Counted from the stretch's first letter, positions 1 through 8,324 are shown. The stretch is 64,000 nt of DNA from Streptomyces sp. F63 (GCF_018070345.1 NZ_JAGPXX010000028.1:1-64000); one strand, 5' to 3'. The notes: generated by a model from the letters alone, not told the origin. Translations and numbers: made by a program.

Positions 1-88
1 TCAAGCCCGCTGGACCATGCGCTGGAAAACCGCCCTGAACGCATTCGACATCACCTTCGACGGCCGACTCTCCGCAGCCCGCCAGTAA
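1..88 (+). CDS. C-terminal tail of a protein cut by the window edge (transposase-like)
   Basis: A reading frame enters from the left edge and stops with TAA at 86-88. The visible 28 residues contain the string RWKTALNAFDITFDGRLSA, a type of ending I associate with Streptomyces insertion-sequence transposases, but too little is present to assign a family. The next 250 bases hold a decayed IS3-type transposase, so a mobile-element context is plausible. It could instead be the end of an unrelated gene. Confidence 0.35.
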   Translation, partial: QARWTMRWKTALNAFDITFDGRLSAARQ

Positions 89-167
89 CCCCAACCACCC
101 CGGTTACACCGCTCGTTTGACAGGCCCGGATCTCGACGGGCTGATCGACGAACCGGACATCGCCAAT

Positions 168-335
168 TCAACCTGAGTAGGGGTGAGTTTCTGAGGCGCT
201 CGTTGGGGTACGGCGGGACTCGAACTCGGTGGGACGTGACCGAGCTCGCCGTGGGCGTCGCTGGTTGCCCCAGTCGATGTACTCGGCGACAGCGATCTCG
301 ACGTCGTTGATGCCGGTCCAGGGCGCGGTTCAGCG
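168..335 (-). pseudogene. Decayed IS3-family transposase (OrfB) remnant
   Basis: Read on the minus strand, the segment encodes NDVEIAVAEYIDW, then a corrupted NxRR, then HGELGHVPP and TEFES. That is the usual C-terminal order of IS3-family OrfB (EIAVAEYVDWFNHRRLHGELG-VPP-EFE). The pieces lie in different frames: a base is missing at the RRLH position near 255, and a second shift occurs between VPP and TEFE. Only about 55 codons of the integrase C-terminus remain, and no inverted repeats or upstream half are visible. This is an old, inactive scar. Confidence 0.6.
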
Positions 336-341
336 CGCGGG

Positions 342-401
342 CCGCCCCGGGTCTCCGTCCCCTCCGCCGTCTGCACGGAAGGGGACGGAGACCCGGGGCG
401 G
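342..401 (-). terminator. Strong hairpin downstream of the mca-linked gene
   Basis: A perfect 22-bp inverted repeat (arms 342-363 and 380-401) surrounds a 16-nt loop. It begins 19 bases beyond the stop codon of the minus-strand gene at 420-767, so it most likely terminates that gene and mca. Confidence 0.7.
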
Positions 402-419
402 ACCGCTACGGGCCCGGGG

Positions 420-767
420 TCAGCCTCCGGTGCCGGCGGCGGGGCGGTCGGCTCCGCCGGTTCCGGTGGTCCCGTCCGTTCCGGTAACCGCCCCGGAAGC
501 CGCGCCGGAGTCGGCTGCCGTCCGGGCGGCCGGGACGGCCTCCCCCTCGCCGGCGCTGTCCCGCTCCTGAAAATCGATCTTCGTGAACTGCTTGTTCATG
601 TTCTTCATCAGCAGCCAGATGGCCCCGCCGAGAAGAGCGAAGACGATGAAGCCGAGGACGCCGGGCGTCACCTTGTTCTTGTCCAGCTCCTTCGCCAGCG
701 GGACGAGCTGCGTCATGGCCTGGTTGCTCCAGGCGGCGGCCAGGGGGAGGGTGCTGTCGATCGTCAT
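420..767 (-). CDS. Small single-pass membrane protein downstream of mca
   Basis: A 115-residue protein of unknown function. Residues about 38-54 form one clear transmembrane helix (LGFIVFALLGGAIWLL), preceded by a short N-terminal segment and followed by a basic stretch (KNMNKQF). The last 45 residues are Ala/Gly/Thr-rich and probably disordered. It starts 5 bases after the mca stop codon, so the two are co-transcribed. A similar small protein follows mca in other streptomycetes, as far as I recall, which suggests a linked role, but no function is known to me. Confidence 0.75.
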   Translation of the reverse strand: MTIDSTLPLAAAWSNQAMTQLVPLAKELDKNKVTPGVLGFIVFALLGGAIWLLMKNMNKQFTKIDFQERDSAGEGEAVPAARTAADSGAASGAVTGTDGTTGTGGADRPAAGTGG

Positions 768-771
768 GGGG

Positions 772-1644
772 TCAATTCTCCCGGATGCCCGCGAAGAGGT
801 CGTCCTCGGGGAGGGACGTCTCCACGTGCGACTTCACCAGCTCGTACTCCTCCGTGGGCCAGACCTCCTGCTGGATCTCCATCGGCACCCGGAACCACCC
901 GCCGTCGGGGTCGATCTGCGTGGCGTGGGCGATCAGCGCCTTGTCCCGGACGGGGAAGAACTCCCCGCAGGGCACGTAGGTGGTGAGGGTCCGCTCCTTG
1001 CGGGCGAACTCCTCCCAGCGCTTGAGCCACTCCCCGTACGGGGACTCCATGCCGCGGGTCAGCAGCGCCTCGTGCAGCGCCAGGGTGCGGGGCTTGTTGA
1101 AGCCCTGGTTGTAGTAGAGCTTCAGCGGCTTCCAGGGCTCCCCGGCCTCCGGGTAGCGCTCGGCGTCCCCCGCGGCGTCGAAGGCCACCATCGAGATCTT
1201 GTGGGTCATGATGTGGTCGGGGTGCGGATAGCCGCCGTTCTCGTCGTACGTGGTGATGACGTGCGGGCGGAACTCGCGGATGAGCTTCACCAGCGTCCCC
1301 GCCGCCTCGTCCACGTCCTGCAGGGCGAAGCAGCCCTCGGGCAGCGGGGGCAGCGGATCGCCCTCGGGCAGCCCCGAGTCCACATAGCCCAGCCAGGCCT
1401 GCTGGACACCCAGGATCTGCCGGGCCTCGTCCATCTCCTTGGCCCGCACCTCGTGGATGTGCTCCTCGATGTAGGGGTCACCCTGGAGCTTGGGGTTGAG
1501 GATGGAGCCGCGCTCCCCGCCCGTGCAGGTCGCGACCAGCACGTCCACCCCCTCGGACACGTACTTCGCCATGGTCGCCGCGCCCTTGCTCGACTCGTCG
1601 TCGGGGTGGGCGTGCACCGCCATCAAACGCAGTTGCTCGGTCAA
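772..1644 (-). CDS. mca: Mycothiol S-conjugate amidase Mca
   Basis: This cytoplasmic zinc hydrolase cleaves the amide bond of mycothiol S-conjugates. It releases a mercapturic acid for export and recycles GlcN-inositol, a detoxification route specific to actinomycetes. The 290-residue protein belongs to the PIG-L/LmbE family. The zinc motif HPDDE lies at residues 13-17 and HPDH at 141-144, supplying the usual His/Asp ligands. Its length and the insert PLPPLPEGCF fit Mca better than the closely related deacetylase MshB, although the two families are similar enough to be confused. The start follows a divergent promoter region shared with the DUF4307 gene. Confidence 0.93.
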   Translation of the reverse strand: MTEQLRLMAVHAHPDDESSKGAATMAKYVSEGVDVLVATCTGGERGSILNPKLQGDPYIEEHIHEVRAKEMDEARQILGVQQAWLGYVDSGLPEGDPLPPLPEGCFALQDVDEAAGTLVKLIREFRPHVITTYDENGGYPHPDHIMTHKISMVAFDAAGDAERYPEAGEPWKPLKLYYNQGFNKPRTLALHEALLTRGMESPYGEWLKRWEEFARKERTLTTYVPCGEFFPVRDKALIAHATQIDPDGGWFRVPMEIQQEVWPTEEYELVKSHVETSLPEDDLFAGIREN

Positions 1645-1700
1645 GACTCATCCTCGGTCAGTGGTCTCGGCCCCCTCCGCCGCTCGGAGACGGCGCCTTC

Positions 1701-1706
1701 TATAGT
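1701..1706 (+). promoter_or_regulatory. Likely -10 box for the DUF4307 gene
   Basis: TATAGT lies 52 bases upstream of the ATG at 1759, in the divergent interval after mca. It is the only good -10 match in that GC-rich stretch. I see no convincing -35. Confidence 0.4.
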
Positions 1707-1758
1707 GACCGAAGCGGGAGCCCATTCATTCCACGTTCCCGGGCCCGGAGGAACCACG

Positions 1759-2169
1759 ATGACCGCCACGCGCACCCCCCTCCCCGAGGGCCGGTACGGC
1801 CGCTCGGCCGACGAGCGTACCGACCGGGTGCTCAAGGTCACCGGTGCGGTGCTGGGCGCGGGGATGCTCGCCCTGCTCGGCTGGTTCGGTTACTCCTCCG
1901 TGACCGGTCAGGAGGTGAGCGGCGAGCTGATCAAGTTCCAGGTGGTCTCGGACGAGTCCGTCGAGGCCCATCTCGAGGTCCGCAAGGACGCCGCCACGCC
2001 GGGTCTGTGCACGCTCCGCTCGCTCTCCGAGTCGGGCGCCGAGGTGGGCTGGAAGGACGTCCGCTTCGATGAGCGCGCGGACCGGATCGACAGGGTCGTG
2101 ACCGTCCGCACCACCGAGCGCGCCACGACCGTGGAGCTCCTCGGGTGCCGGGCCGCACCCCGCGGCTGA
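1759..2169 (+). CDS. DUF4307 membrane protein
   Basis: A 136-residue protein with a charged N-terminus, one transmembrane helix at about residues 32-50 (VLGAGMLALLGWFGYSS) and an extracytoplasmic beta-rich domain. This is the architecture of the DUF4307 family, which commonly lies beside mca in actinobacteria. Two cysteines (CTLRSL and LLGCR) flank the external domain and could form a disulfide. The ATG at 1759 follows GGAGGAACC, a good ribosome-binding site. Function is unknown; neighbourhood conservation suggests an envelope role. Confidence 0.82.
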   Translation: MTATRTPLPEGRYGRSADERTDRVLKVTGAVLGAGMLALLGWFGYSSVTGQEVSGELIKFQVVSDESVEAHLEVRKDAATPGLCTLRSLSESGAEVGWKDVRFDERADRIDRVVTVRTTERATTVELLGCRAAPRG

Positions 2170-2323
2170 CCTGCGGCCGGCCTGCGCACACCCGGACGTA
2201 CGGGTTTTTCTCCCTTCCCTTTTCCGCCGGAATTGTTAGGCTCGTGGTTTCGCCCACCCGTGGAGGCGCAGACCCTTCGGGTAGGGCGTTGCTTTGTATT
2301 CCCAGCACGGACGAGGAGCACCT

Positions 2324-2821
2324 GTGACCCAGACCAGCGACAACGTCACCTGGCTCACCCAGGAGGCGTACAACCAGCTCAAGGCCGAGCTGGAGTACCT
2401 GTCGGGTCCCGCACGCACTGAGATCGCCAAGAAGATCGAGGCGGCTCGGGAAGAGGGTGACCTGCGGGAGAACGGCGGTTACCACGCGGCCAAGGAGGAG
2501 CAGGGAAAGCAGGAGCTTCGCATTCGCCAGCTCACCCAGCTGCTGCAGCACGCCAAGGTCGGTGAGACGCCGCCGGACGACGGGGTGGTCGAGCCCGGCA
2601 TGGTGGTGACGATCGCCTTCGACGGCGACCCGGACGACACCACCACGTTCCTGCTCGCCTCCCGCGAGTACGCCAGCTCGGACGTGGAGACGTTCTCCCC
2701 GCAGTCGCCGCTGGGCCAGGGAGTGAACGGCAAGCGGGTCGGGGACGAGGCGCAGTACGAGCTGCCGAACGGCAAGATGGCCTCGGTGAAGATCCTGGAG
2801 GCCAAGCCGTACAAGGGCTGA
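2324..2821 (+). CDS. greA: Transcription elongation factor GreA
   Basis: GreA binds the RNA polymerase secondary channel and stimulates cleavage of backtracked RNA so that stalled complexes can resume. The 165-residue protein has the N-terminal antiparallel coiled coil (residues 1-80, with acidic tip residues in EEGDLRENGGYH) and the C-terminal FKBP-like domain (VTIAFDGD..., ending ASVKILEAK). I chose the GTG at 2324 because GAGGAG lies 5 bases upstream and homologues begin MTQTS. Its own promoter should lie in 2170-2323. It ends before a bidirectional terminator. Confidence 0.95.
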   Translation: MTQTSDNVTWLTQEAYNQLKAELEYLSGPARTEIAKKIEAAREEGDLRENGGYHAAKEEQGKQELRIRQLTQLLQHAKVGETPPDDGVVEPGMVVTIAFDGDPDDTTTFLLASREYASSDVETFSPQSPLGQGVNGKRVGDEAQYELPNGKMASVKILEAKPYKG

Positions 2822-2933
2822 GCCGCCGCCCCGCCGCACCCCGTCCCGGCACGTGGAGCCGGAGTGACGCGAGCGGCCGGAAACCGGGCGCACACCCCGG
2901 AACGGCGGCACCCGCGCGGCCACACCCGCACAG

Positions 2934-2976
2934 GGCGGAACCCCCGCCACGGACGACACGTACCGGGGGTTCCGCC
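2934..2976. terminator. Bidirectional terminator between greA and the ABC permease
   Basis: A perfect 12-bp inverted repeat (2934-2945 and 2965-2976) lies between two convergent genes and can serve both. Confidence 0.6.
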
Positions 2977-2990
2977 TTGCTCGGGCCGCG

Positions 2991-3851
2991 TCAGACGGCC
3001 GCGGAGCGGTACTTCCGCACGGCGAGCGTGCGGAAGACCGCGATGATCAGCACCGACCAGAGGACGGACGCCAGCACCGGGTGCTGCATGGGCCAGGCGT
3101 CCGCCACCGGATAGCCGGCCGGAAGGTTGCCGAACAGTTCCCGGCACGCCTGCACGGTCGCGCTGAAGGGATTCCACTCGGCGATGTGCCTCAGGAAGGT
3201 CGGCATGTTGTCGGAGGGCACGAAGGCGTTCGAGATGAACGTGAGCGGGAAGAGCCAGATCAGGCCGCCGGAGGTGGCCGCCTCCGGGGTCCGGACGGAG
3301 AGCCCGATCAGCGCGCCGATCCAGGAGAAGGCGTATCCCAGGAACAGCAGCAGGGCGAAGCCCGCCAGCATCTTGAGCACGCCCTCGTGGATCCGCCAGC
3401 CGACGAGCAGGGCGACCACGGCCAGCACGACGACGGTCAGCGTCGTCTGCACCAGGTCGGCGAGGGTACGGCCGGTGAGCACCGCGCCGCGCGCCATGGG
3501 CAGCGACCGGAAGCGGTCGATGAGGCCCTTGTGCATGTCGTCCGCGATGCCGGCGCCGGCCCCCGCCGTGGCGAAGGTGACGGTCTGGGCGAAGATGCCC
3601 GCCATCAGGAACTCCCGGTACAGCTCCGGGCTGAGGCTGCCGCCGACGCTGATGGAGCCACCGAACACGTAGCTGAACAGCACCACGAACATGATGGGCT
3701 GGATCAGCCCGAAGACGATCATCTCCGGGATGCGCATCATCCGGATCAGGTTGCGCTTGGCGACGACCAGGGAGTCCTTCGCGGACTGGACGATCCCGCC
3801 GCGCGGGCGCGGGGCGGCCGTCGCGGTCCTCGTCTCGGTCACGGCGCTCAC
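2991..3851 (-). CDS. ABC-2 type exporter permease (DrrB-like)
   Basis: A 286-residue membrane protein with about six transmembrane helices, in the ABC-2/DrrB family that forms the channel of daunorubicin-type drug exporters. The N-terminal cytoplasmic segment is basic. Helices begin near MIVFGLIQPIMFVVLFSYVFGG, and the family signature around ATAGAGAGIADDMHKGLIDRFRSLPM is clear. Its ATG overlaps the TGA of the upstream ATPase gene by 4 bases, so translation is coupled and the two form one transporter. The substrate cannot be read from sequence. Confidence 0.88.
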   Translation of the reverse strand: MSAVTETRTATAAPRPRGGIVQSAKDSLVVAKRNLIRMMRIPEMIVFGLIQPIMFVVLFSYVFGGSISVGGSLSPELYREFLMAGIFAQTVTFATAGAGAGIADDMHKGLIDRFRSLPMARGAVLTGRTLADLVQTTLTVVVLAVVALLVGWRIHEGVLKMLAGFALLLFLGYAFSWIGALIGLSVRTPEAATSGGLIWLFPLTFISNAFVPSDNMPTFLRHIAEWNPFSATVQACRELFGNLPAGYPVADAWPMQHPVLASVLWSVLIIAVFRTLAVRKYRSAAV

Positions 3852-4831
3852 GTGGCGGCCTCCTCGGGCTGGGCGTTCTCCTCGCCGTGGCTCTCCGCCG
3901 CGTGGCCGGTGAGGGAGATGAAGACGTCGTCGAGGGTGGGGCGGCGCAGACCGATGTCGTCGATCTCGACGCCGCGGGCGTCGAGCTCGCGGATGACCTC
4001 GGCCAGGAGCTTGGCACCGCCGGTGACCGGGACGGTGATCCTGCGGGTGTGGTTGTCGACGCTGGGCTCGCCCTTGGCGAAGCCGCTGAGCACCTCGCCG
4101 GCGGTGGGCACGTGTTCCCGGTCGTGCACGACGACCTCGACGCGTTCCCCGCCCGTGCGGGCCTTGAGCTGGTCGGAGGTGCCGCGCGCTATGACCTTGC
4201 CGTGGTCGATCACGCAGATGTCGTGGGCGAGCTGATCGGCCTCCTCCAGATACTGCGTGGTGAGCAGCAGGGTGGTGCCGCCGGCGACGAGCTCCTGGAT
4301 GATCGACCAGAGCTGCTGCCGGTTGCGGGGGTCGAGGCCGGTGGTGGGCTCGTCCATGAACATCACGGGCGGGCTGACGACGAGGGCTGCGGCGAGGTCG
4401 AGACGGCGCCGCATACCGCCGGAGTACGTCTTCGCGGGCCGGTCGGCCGCCTCGGTGAGATGGAAGCGTTCGAGCAGCTCCGCGGCGCGCGCCTTCGCGT
4501 CGCGCCCCGTCATCTGGTAGAGCTGGCCGACCATCCGGAGGTTCTCGCGGCCGGTGAGGTATTCGTCGACGGCGGCGAACTGGCCGGACAGGCCGATGGA
4601 ACGGCGGACTTCGTTGGGGTGCTTGAGCACGTCGATGCCCGCCACGACCGCGGATCCGCTGTCGGGCCGCAGCAGGGTCGTGAGGACCCGTACGGCGGTG
4701 GTTTTCCCGGCGCCGTTCGGGCCGAGCAGCCCGAGCACCGTACCTTCGGGGACATCGAGATCAACGCCGTCCAGTGCCCGCACAGCGCCGAAGGTCTTCA
4801 CCAGACCTTCGGCGTAAATGGCGCCTGGCAT
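3848..4831 (-). CDS. Daunorubicin-resistance-type ABC transporter ATPase (DrrA-like)
   Basis: A 327-residue nucleotide-binding subunit. Walker A (GPNGAGKTT) lies near residue 38, the signature YSGGMRRRLDLA and Walker B with DEPTTGLDP follow, and the DrrA C-terminal extension (RRPTLDDVFISLTGH) is present. It should power export by the overlapping permease gene. A palindromic A/T-rich element about 145 bases upstream probably carries its promoter and operator. No regulator gene of the PadR or TetR type lies beside it here, so control must come from elsewhere. Confidence 0.92.
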   Translation of the reverse strand: MPGAIYAEGLVKTFGAVRALDGVDLDVPEGTVLGLLGPNGAGKTTAVRVLTTLLRPDSGSAVVAGIDVLKHPNEVRRSIGLSGQFAAVDEYLTGRENLRMVGQLYQMTGRDAKARAAELLERFHLTEAADRPAKTYSGGMRRRLDLAAALVVSPPVMFMDEPTTGLDPRNRQQLWSIIQELVAGGTTLLLTTQYLEEADQLAHDICVIDHGKVIARGTSDQLKARTGGERVEVVVHDREHVPTAGEVLSGFAKGEPSVDNHTRRITVPVTGGAKLLAEVIRELDARGVEIDDIGLRRPTLDDVFISLTGHAAESHGEENAQPEEAAT

Positions 4832-4970
4832 GGGACTCTCCTGGTGTTATTGACTTTTTGCGATGAATCGTTCGTTGTGTCGCGTTTCCGCGCCGGGCAG
4901 CGGTCAGCCTCCGCGGCCCGGCGCCGGGGAGGGGAGCGGCGAGGTGGCGCGGGGGCCATCACTCTAGCGC

Positions 4971-4990
4971 ACTCACGATATATCGCGTTA
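4971..4990 (-). promoter_or_regulatory. Palindromic operator/promoter element of the ABC exporter
   Basis: ACTCACGATATATCGCGTTA contains the perfect palindrome CGATATATCG (4976-4985), an A/T-rich island in a very GC-rich leader. Similar ACTCACGATATATCG elements occur in front of PadR-controlled drug exporters in actinomycetes, from memory. No padR gene is visible in this window. Confidence 0.5.
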
Positions 4991-5082
4991 GCCGCACCCC
5001 CGTGGGTCCATCGGCCTCTCCGTCCCTCCCGTTCGCGACCGTCCCGCCGCCCGCGTCATGGGCACCGCACCGCCCGTCCCTC

Positions 5083-6333
5083 TCACGGCAGGACCGTGTA
5101 ACCCGCCTCCCGGATCGCCTCCCGCACCTCGGCGCAATGTTCCGGCCCCTGGGTCTCCAGCCGCAGCTCCACCTCCGCCTCCGAGAGCCCGAGCCGCGGA
5201 TCCGTCCGGGCGTGGCTCACGTCGAGGACGTTAGCGTCCGCCTCTGACAACACCCCCAGAAGCGTCGCGAGCGACCCCGGACGGTCCGTGAGCCGCAGCC
5301 GCAGTGACAGATACCGGCCCGCCGCCGCCATGCCGTGCCGCAGGACGTGCTGCAGCAGCAGCGGATCCACGTTCCCCCCGGAGAGCACCGCCACGACCGG
5401 GCCCTCGAAGGAGTCCGGCTCCGACAGCAACGCCGCGACCGGACTCGCACCCGCCGGTTCCACGACGAGCTTGGCCCGCTCCAGGCACAGCAGCAGCGCC
5501 CGGGACAGCGCGTCCTCGGTGACCGTACGGACTTCGTCCACCAGTTCGCCAATGATTTTGAAGGGCACGTCCCCCGGCCGCCCCACCTTGATGCCGTCCG
5601 CCATCGTGGACGGCGACGCCAGCGCCACCGGATGCCCGGCCGCCAGCGAGGGCGGATAGGCGGCCGCACCGGCCGCCTGCACCCCGACCACCTTCACCCG
5701 CGGCCGCAGCGCCTTGACCGCCAGCGCGATCCCCGCCGCCAGCCCACCGCCGCCCATCCCCACCACGATGGTGCCGACCTCCGGGCACTGCTCCAGGATC
5801 TCCAGTCCCACCGTGCCCTGCCCGGCGACGATGTCCCGGTGGTCGAAGGGGTGGATGAACACCGCGCCCGTCTCCCGCGCGTACTCCTGGGCGGCCCGCA
5901 GCGTCTCGTCCACGACCTGCCCGTGCGTCCGCACCTCGGCCCCGTACTCGCGGGTCGCGGCCACCTTCGGCAGCGGGGCGCCGACGGGCATGAAGACCGT
6001 CGACCGCACACCGAGCAGAGAGGCCGCCAGCGCAACCCCCTGGGCGTGGTTCCCCGCACTCGCCGCCACGACCCCGGCCGCGCGTTCCTCCTCCGTCAGG
6101 CCCGCGATCCGCACATAGGCGCCGCGCAGCTTGAAGGAACCGGTGCGCTGGAGGTTCTCGCACTTCAGATGGACCGGAGCGCCCACCAGCCGGGACAGAT
6201 GCCGGCTGCCCTCCATCGCCGTCACCCGGGCGACCCCGGACAGCATCTTGTGCGCGGCGCGCACATCCTCCACGGTGAGCACGGACGGGGCGGCGGACTT
6301 GTGGTCCGCGTCACAGCCATTGGTTGCAGCCAT
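5083..6333 (-). CDS. ilvA: Threonine ammonia-lyase (threonine dehydratase)
   Basis: A PLP enzyme converting L-threonine to 2-oxobutanoate and ammonia, the entry step to isoleucine. The catalytic lysine lies in SFKLRG (K68), the phosphate-binding loop GMGGGGLAAG lies near residue 200, and a single C-terminal ACT-like domain starts at about residue 335 (LRLRLTDRPGSLATLL). At 416 residues with one ACT domain it resembles the TdcB-with-ACT form common in actinobacteria, so allosteric behaviour may differ from two-ACT E. coli IlvA. I chose the ATG at 6333 because homology starts shortly after it; upstream codons are low-complexity. It is divergent from the MarR gene. Confidence 0.9.
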   Translation of the reverse strand: MAATNGCDADHKSAAPSVLTVEDVRAAHKMLSGVARVTAMEGSRHLSRLVGAPVHLKCENLQRTGSFKLRGAYVRIAGLTEEERAAGVVAASAGNHAQGVALAASLLGVRSTVFMPVGAPLPKVAATREYGAEVRTHGQVVDETLRAAQEYARETGAVFIHPFDHRDIVAGQGTVGLEILEQCPEVGTIVVGMGGGGLAAGIALAVKALRPRVKVVGVQAAGAAAYPPSLAAGHPVALASPSTMADGIKVGRPGDVPFKIIGELVDEVRTVTEDALSRALLLCLERAKLVVEPAGASPVAALLSEPDSFEGPVVAVLSGGNVDPLLLQHVLRHGMAAAGRYLSLRLRLTDRPGSLATLLGVLSEADANVLDVSHARTDPRLGLSEAEVELRLETQGPEHCAEVREAIREAGYTVLP

Positions 6334-6484
6334 GCCGCCAGTCTCGCAGGACCCCCCGGTCACGCGCGCCCCGCTGATCAGCGCACGGGACCGGCGCCCG
6401 GTTCGCCCGGCACCCGTACGGCCTCCGTCCCGGCCGCGTAACCTGTGGCCATCCCATCGCCCCTTCACGAAGTGAGCCCAGGCC

Positions 6485-7015
6485 ATGCCCCCCACTCCGG
6501 ATGTGACGACTCCCCCCGACCGCGGCCTTCTCGACGACCTCCAGCACCAGGTCGCGGTCTTCGCCCGGCGCGCGGAGCAGACCCGGCTCGGCGGCGTCGG
6601 ACAGGTGCGGAACTCGATGGACCGCGCCGCCTACCTGCTGCTCAACCGGCTCGACCGGGAAGGCCCCATGGGGGTCAAGGCCCTCGCCGCCGGCATGGGC
6701 ATCGACTCCTCGACCGTCACCCGCCAGGTCGCCCCGCTCGTGGACACCGGCCTGGTCAAACGGGCCTCGCACCCCGAGGACGGCCGCGCCGTCGTCCTCG
6801 AACTCTCCCCGCGCGGCCAGGCCCGGCTCGACGAGGTGCGCTCCTCCCGCCGGCAGCTGATGGAGCTGCTCACCGAGGACTGGACGGAAGAGGAACGCAC
6901 GCTCTTCTGCGAACTGCTCACCCGCTTCAACACCGCGCTCTCCGCCCGCCACCACGCGGTCGCGCCCACCGGGCAGCAGGACGTACCCCGCACCCCGGCC
7001 CCGGACGCCCGCTGA
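6485..7015 (+). CDS. MarR-family transcriptional regulator
   Basis: A 176-residue dimeric winged-helix repressor type. The recognition segment lies at about residues 60-85 (VKALAAGMGIDSSTVTRQVAPLVDTGLVKR), followed by the beta-wing with the family hallmark DGRAVVLELSPRG. Helices at both ends form the dimer interface, and the last 20 residues are disordered. It is divergent from ilvA with about 150 bases between starts, so it may act on that interval. Its ligand and targets are unknown. Confidence 0.9.
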   Translation: MPPTPDVTTPPDRGLLDDLQHQVAVFARRAEQTRLGGVGQVRNSMDRAAYLLLNRLDREGPMGVKALAAGMGIDSSTVTRQVAPLVDTGLVKRASHPEDGRAVVLELSPRGQARLDEVRSSRRQLMELLTEDWTEEERTLFCELLTRFNTALSARHHAVAPTGQQDVPRTPAPDAR

Positions 7016-7176
7016 CGTCCACCGGCGCTCCGCCCGCACCGCGGTACCGGCTTCACCGCGGCACTCCTGCCCCGGCGAGCCGCGGCCGGTGCCCCGGTCC
7101 CCGCCGTGGACATGCTCTGCCGACAGCCTCTTGACCGCGCCCCCGGGCTGCCGTCCCATGGAGGGCGGGAGGCGCT

Positions 7177-7902
7177 GTGCGAGAGCGTTGGGCGGAGCAG
7201 GACCGCCGCCGGGCCCGGGAGTTCCACGCGTTCGTCGCGGGCGCGGCCGGCCGGCTGCTGCACACCGCGACGCTCCTGACCGGTGACCGGGCCGCTGCCG
7301 AGCGGCTGTTGACCGCCGCCCTGGCCCGCACCTACGCCGGATGGGACAAGCTGCGCGGCGACGACCCGTACGACCTCGCACGCCAGGAGCTCGCCGCCCG
7401 CTACGCGAACACCGCCTGGCGCCGGCGCAGGCCGCGCGGCGGGGTCCTCGACGGACTCACCGCGCAGGAGCGGCTGGTCGTCGTCCTGCGTCTGCGCGAA
7501 GGAGTTCCCGAGGAGCAGGCCGCGGCGCAACTGGGGCTGCCCGCCGACCGGGTGCGCGCGACCTGCCTGCGCGCCGTCTCCCGGCTGCGCTCCTCGTCGC
7601 GCGCGGGGCCCACGACCGGGGCGGACGGGCCGGAGTGGTCCGGGGCGAACCCCGCGCACGGCGCACGGCGCCGGATCGGCGGCACAGGCCGGGCCGACGG
7701 AGCAGGCCGGGCCGACGGAGCAGGCCGGGCCGACGGAGCAGGCCGGGCCGACGGAGCAGGCGGAGAAGGCGACGCAGGCCGGGCCGACGGCACCGGCAGG
7801 GAAGGCGGCACCGGCGGAGTGGACGGCGCAGGCGGAGCAGGCCGCACAGGCCGGGCCTCCCCCCGCCCCCGCCCGCCCGTGGCCGGGGAGAGCGGGCCGT
7901 GA
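7177..7902 (+). CDS. SigE-family (ECF) RNA polymerase sigma factor with repetitive tail
   Basis: Residues about 10-55 form a compact region 2 (FHAFVAGAAGRLLHTATLLTG...). Region 4 lies at about 92-135 (LTAQERLVVVLRLREGVPEEQAAAQLGLPADRVRATCLRAVSRL). The family is an actinomycete ECF-like sigma group whose members often lack a nearby anti-sigma factor. After residue 140 the protein becomes a Gly/Ala/Arg/Asp low-complexity tail containing four copies of GRADGA, unusual for a sigma factor. The GTG at 7177 follows a GGGAGG sequence. Its TGA overlaps the GTG of the next gene, which suggests that the membrane protein is its partner, possibly the anti-sigma factor. Confidence 0.75.
   Translation: MRERWAEQDRRRAREFHAFVAGAAGRLLHTATLLTGDRAAAERLLTAALARTYAGWDKLRGDDPYDLARQELAARYANTAWRRRRPRGGVLDGLTAQERLVVVLRLREGVPEEQAAAQLGLPADRVRATCLRAVSRLRSSSRAGPTTGADGPEWSGANPAHGARRRIGGTGRADGAGRADGAGRADGAGRADGAGGEGDAGRADGTGREGGTGGVDGAGGAGRTGRASPRPRPPVAGESGP
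7687..7758 (+). repeat. Four identical 18-bp tandem repeats inside the sigma-factor gene
   Basis: The unit GGCCGGGCCGACGGAGCA occurs four times without mismatch and in frame, encoding GRADGA each time. Perfect identity implies recent slippage, so copy number probably varies between strains. Confidence 0.85.
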
Positions 7903-8237
7903 ACCGGCCCGGCCCGCCCGGCTTCCCCGGCCCGCCCGGCTTCCCCGGTCCGCCCGGCCCTCCCGAACCGTACGGACTCCCCGATCTCTCCGGCATACCG
8001 GACCACAAGGAGGAGATGGTCCGGCGGATGCTCGACGGACCGCACCCACCGGTTCCCCCGGGCCTGGGCGCACGGGCCGCGGCCCGCGGAAGGCGCGCGG
8101 TGGCGCGCCGCCGGATGCTGCACGTGCTGGTGCTCGTCCTCGCGGGCGCGGTCGTCGGCGCTCTTCTGGTCTGGGCGGCCGTCAGCCAGCCCTGGTCCCC
8201 GCCCGAGATCACCACCCCGCCGGTCGAAGGCCTGTGA
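7899..8237 (+). CDS. Single-pass membrane protein with collagen-like N-terminus
   Basis: A 112-residue protein starting at the GTG that overlaps the sigma-factor stop (GTGA). Residues 3-24 are Gly-Pro-Pro triplets (GPPGFPGPPGFPGPP). A cytoplasmic stretch with DHKEEMVRRMLDG and basic residues follows, then one transmembrane helix near residues 77-97 (LHVLVLVLAGAVVGALLVWAA) and a short external tail. Translational coupling to a sigma gene makes an anti-sigma or sensor role possible, but there is no zinc-binding HxxxCxxC motif, so this is inference only. Confidence 0.7.
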   Translation: MNRPGPPGFPGPPGFPGPPGPPEPYGLPDLSGIPDHKEEMVRRMLDGPHPPVPPGLGARAAARGRRAVARRRMLHVLVLVLAGAVVGALLVWAAVSQPWSPPEITTPPVEGL

Positions 8238-8324
8238 GGGCGAACCGCGCTGCCCGCGCACCGAGCGCGTACGCCCGGCGCGCGAGCAGCGCGGAACTCG
8301 GCCCGGCCGCCCCGGCCGCCCCGG

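Noticed and set aside
214..228. GACTCGAACTCGG, resembling a reverse-strand tRNA T-arm and possible attachment site
   Set aside because: It encodes part of the IS3 OrfB remnant (TEFES) and no acceptor stem or anticodon arm surrounds it.
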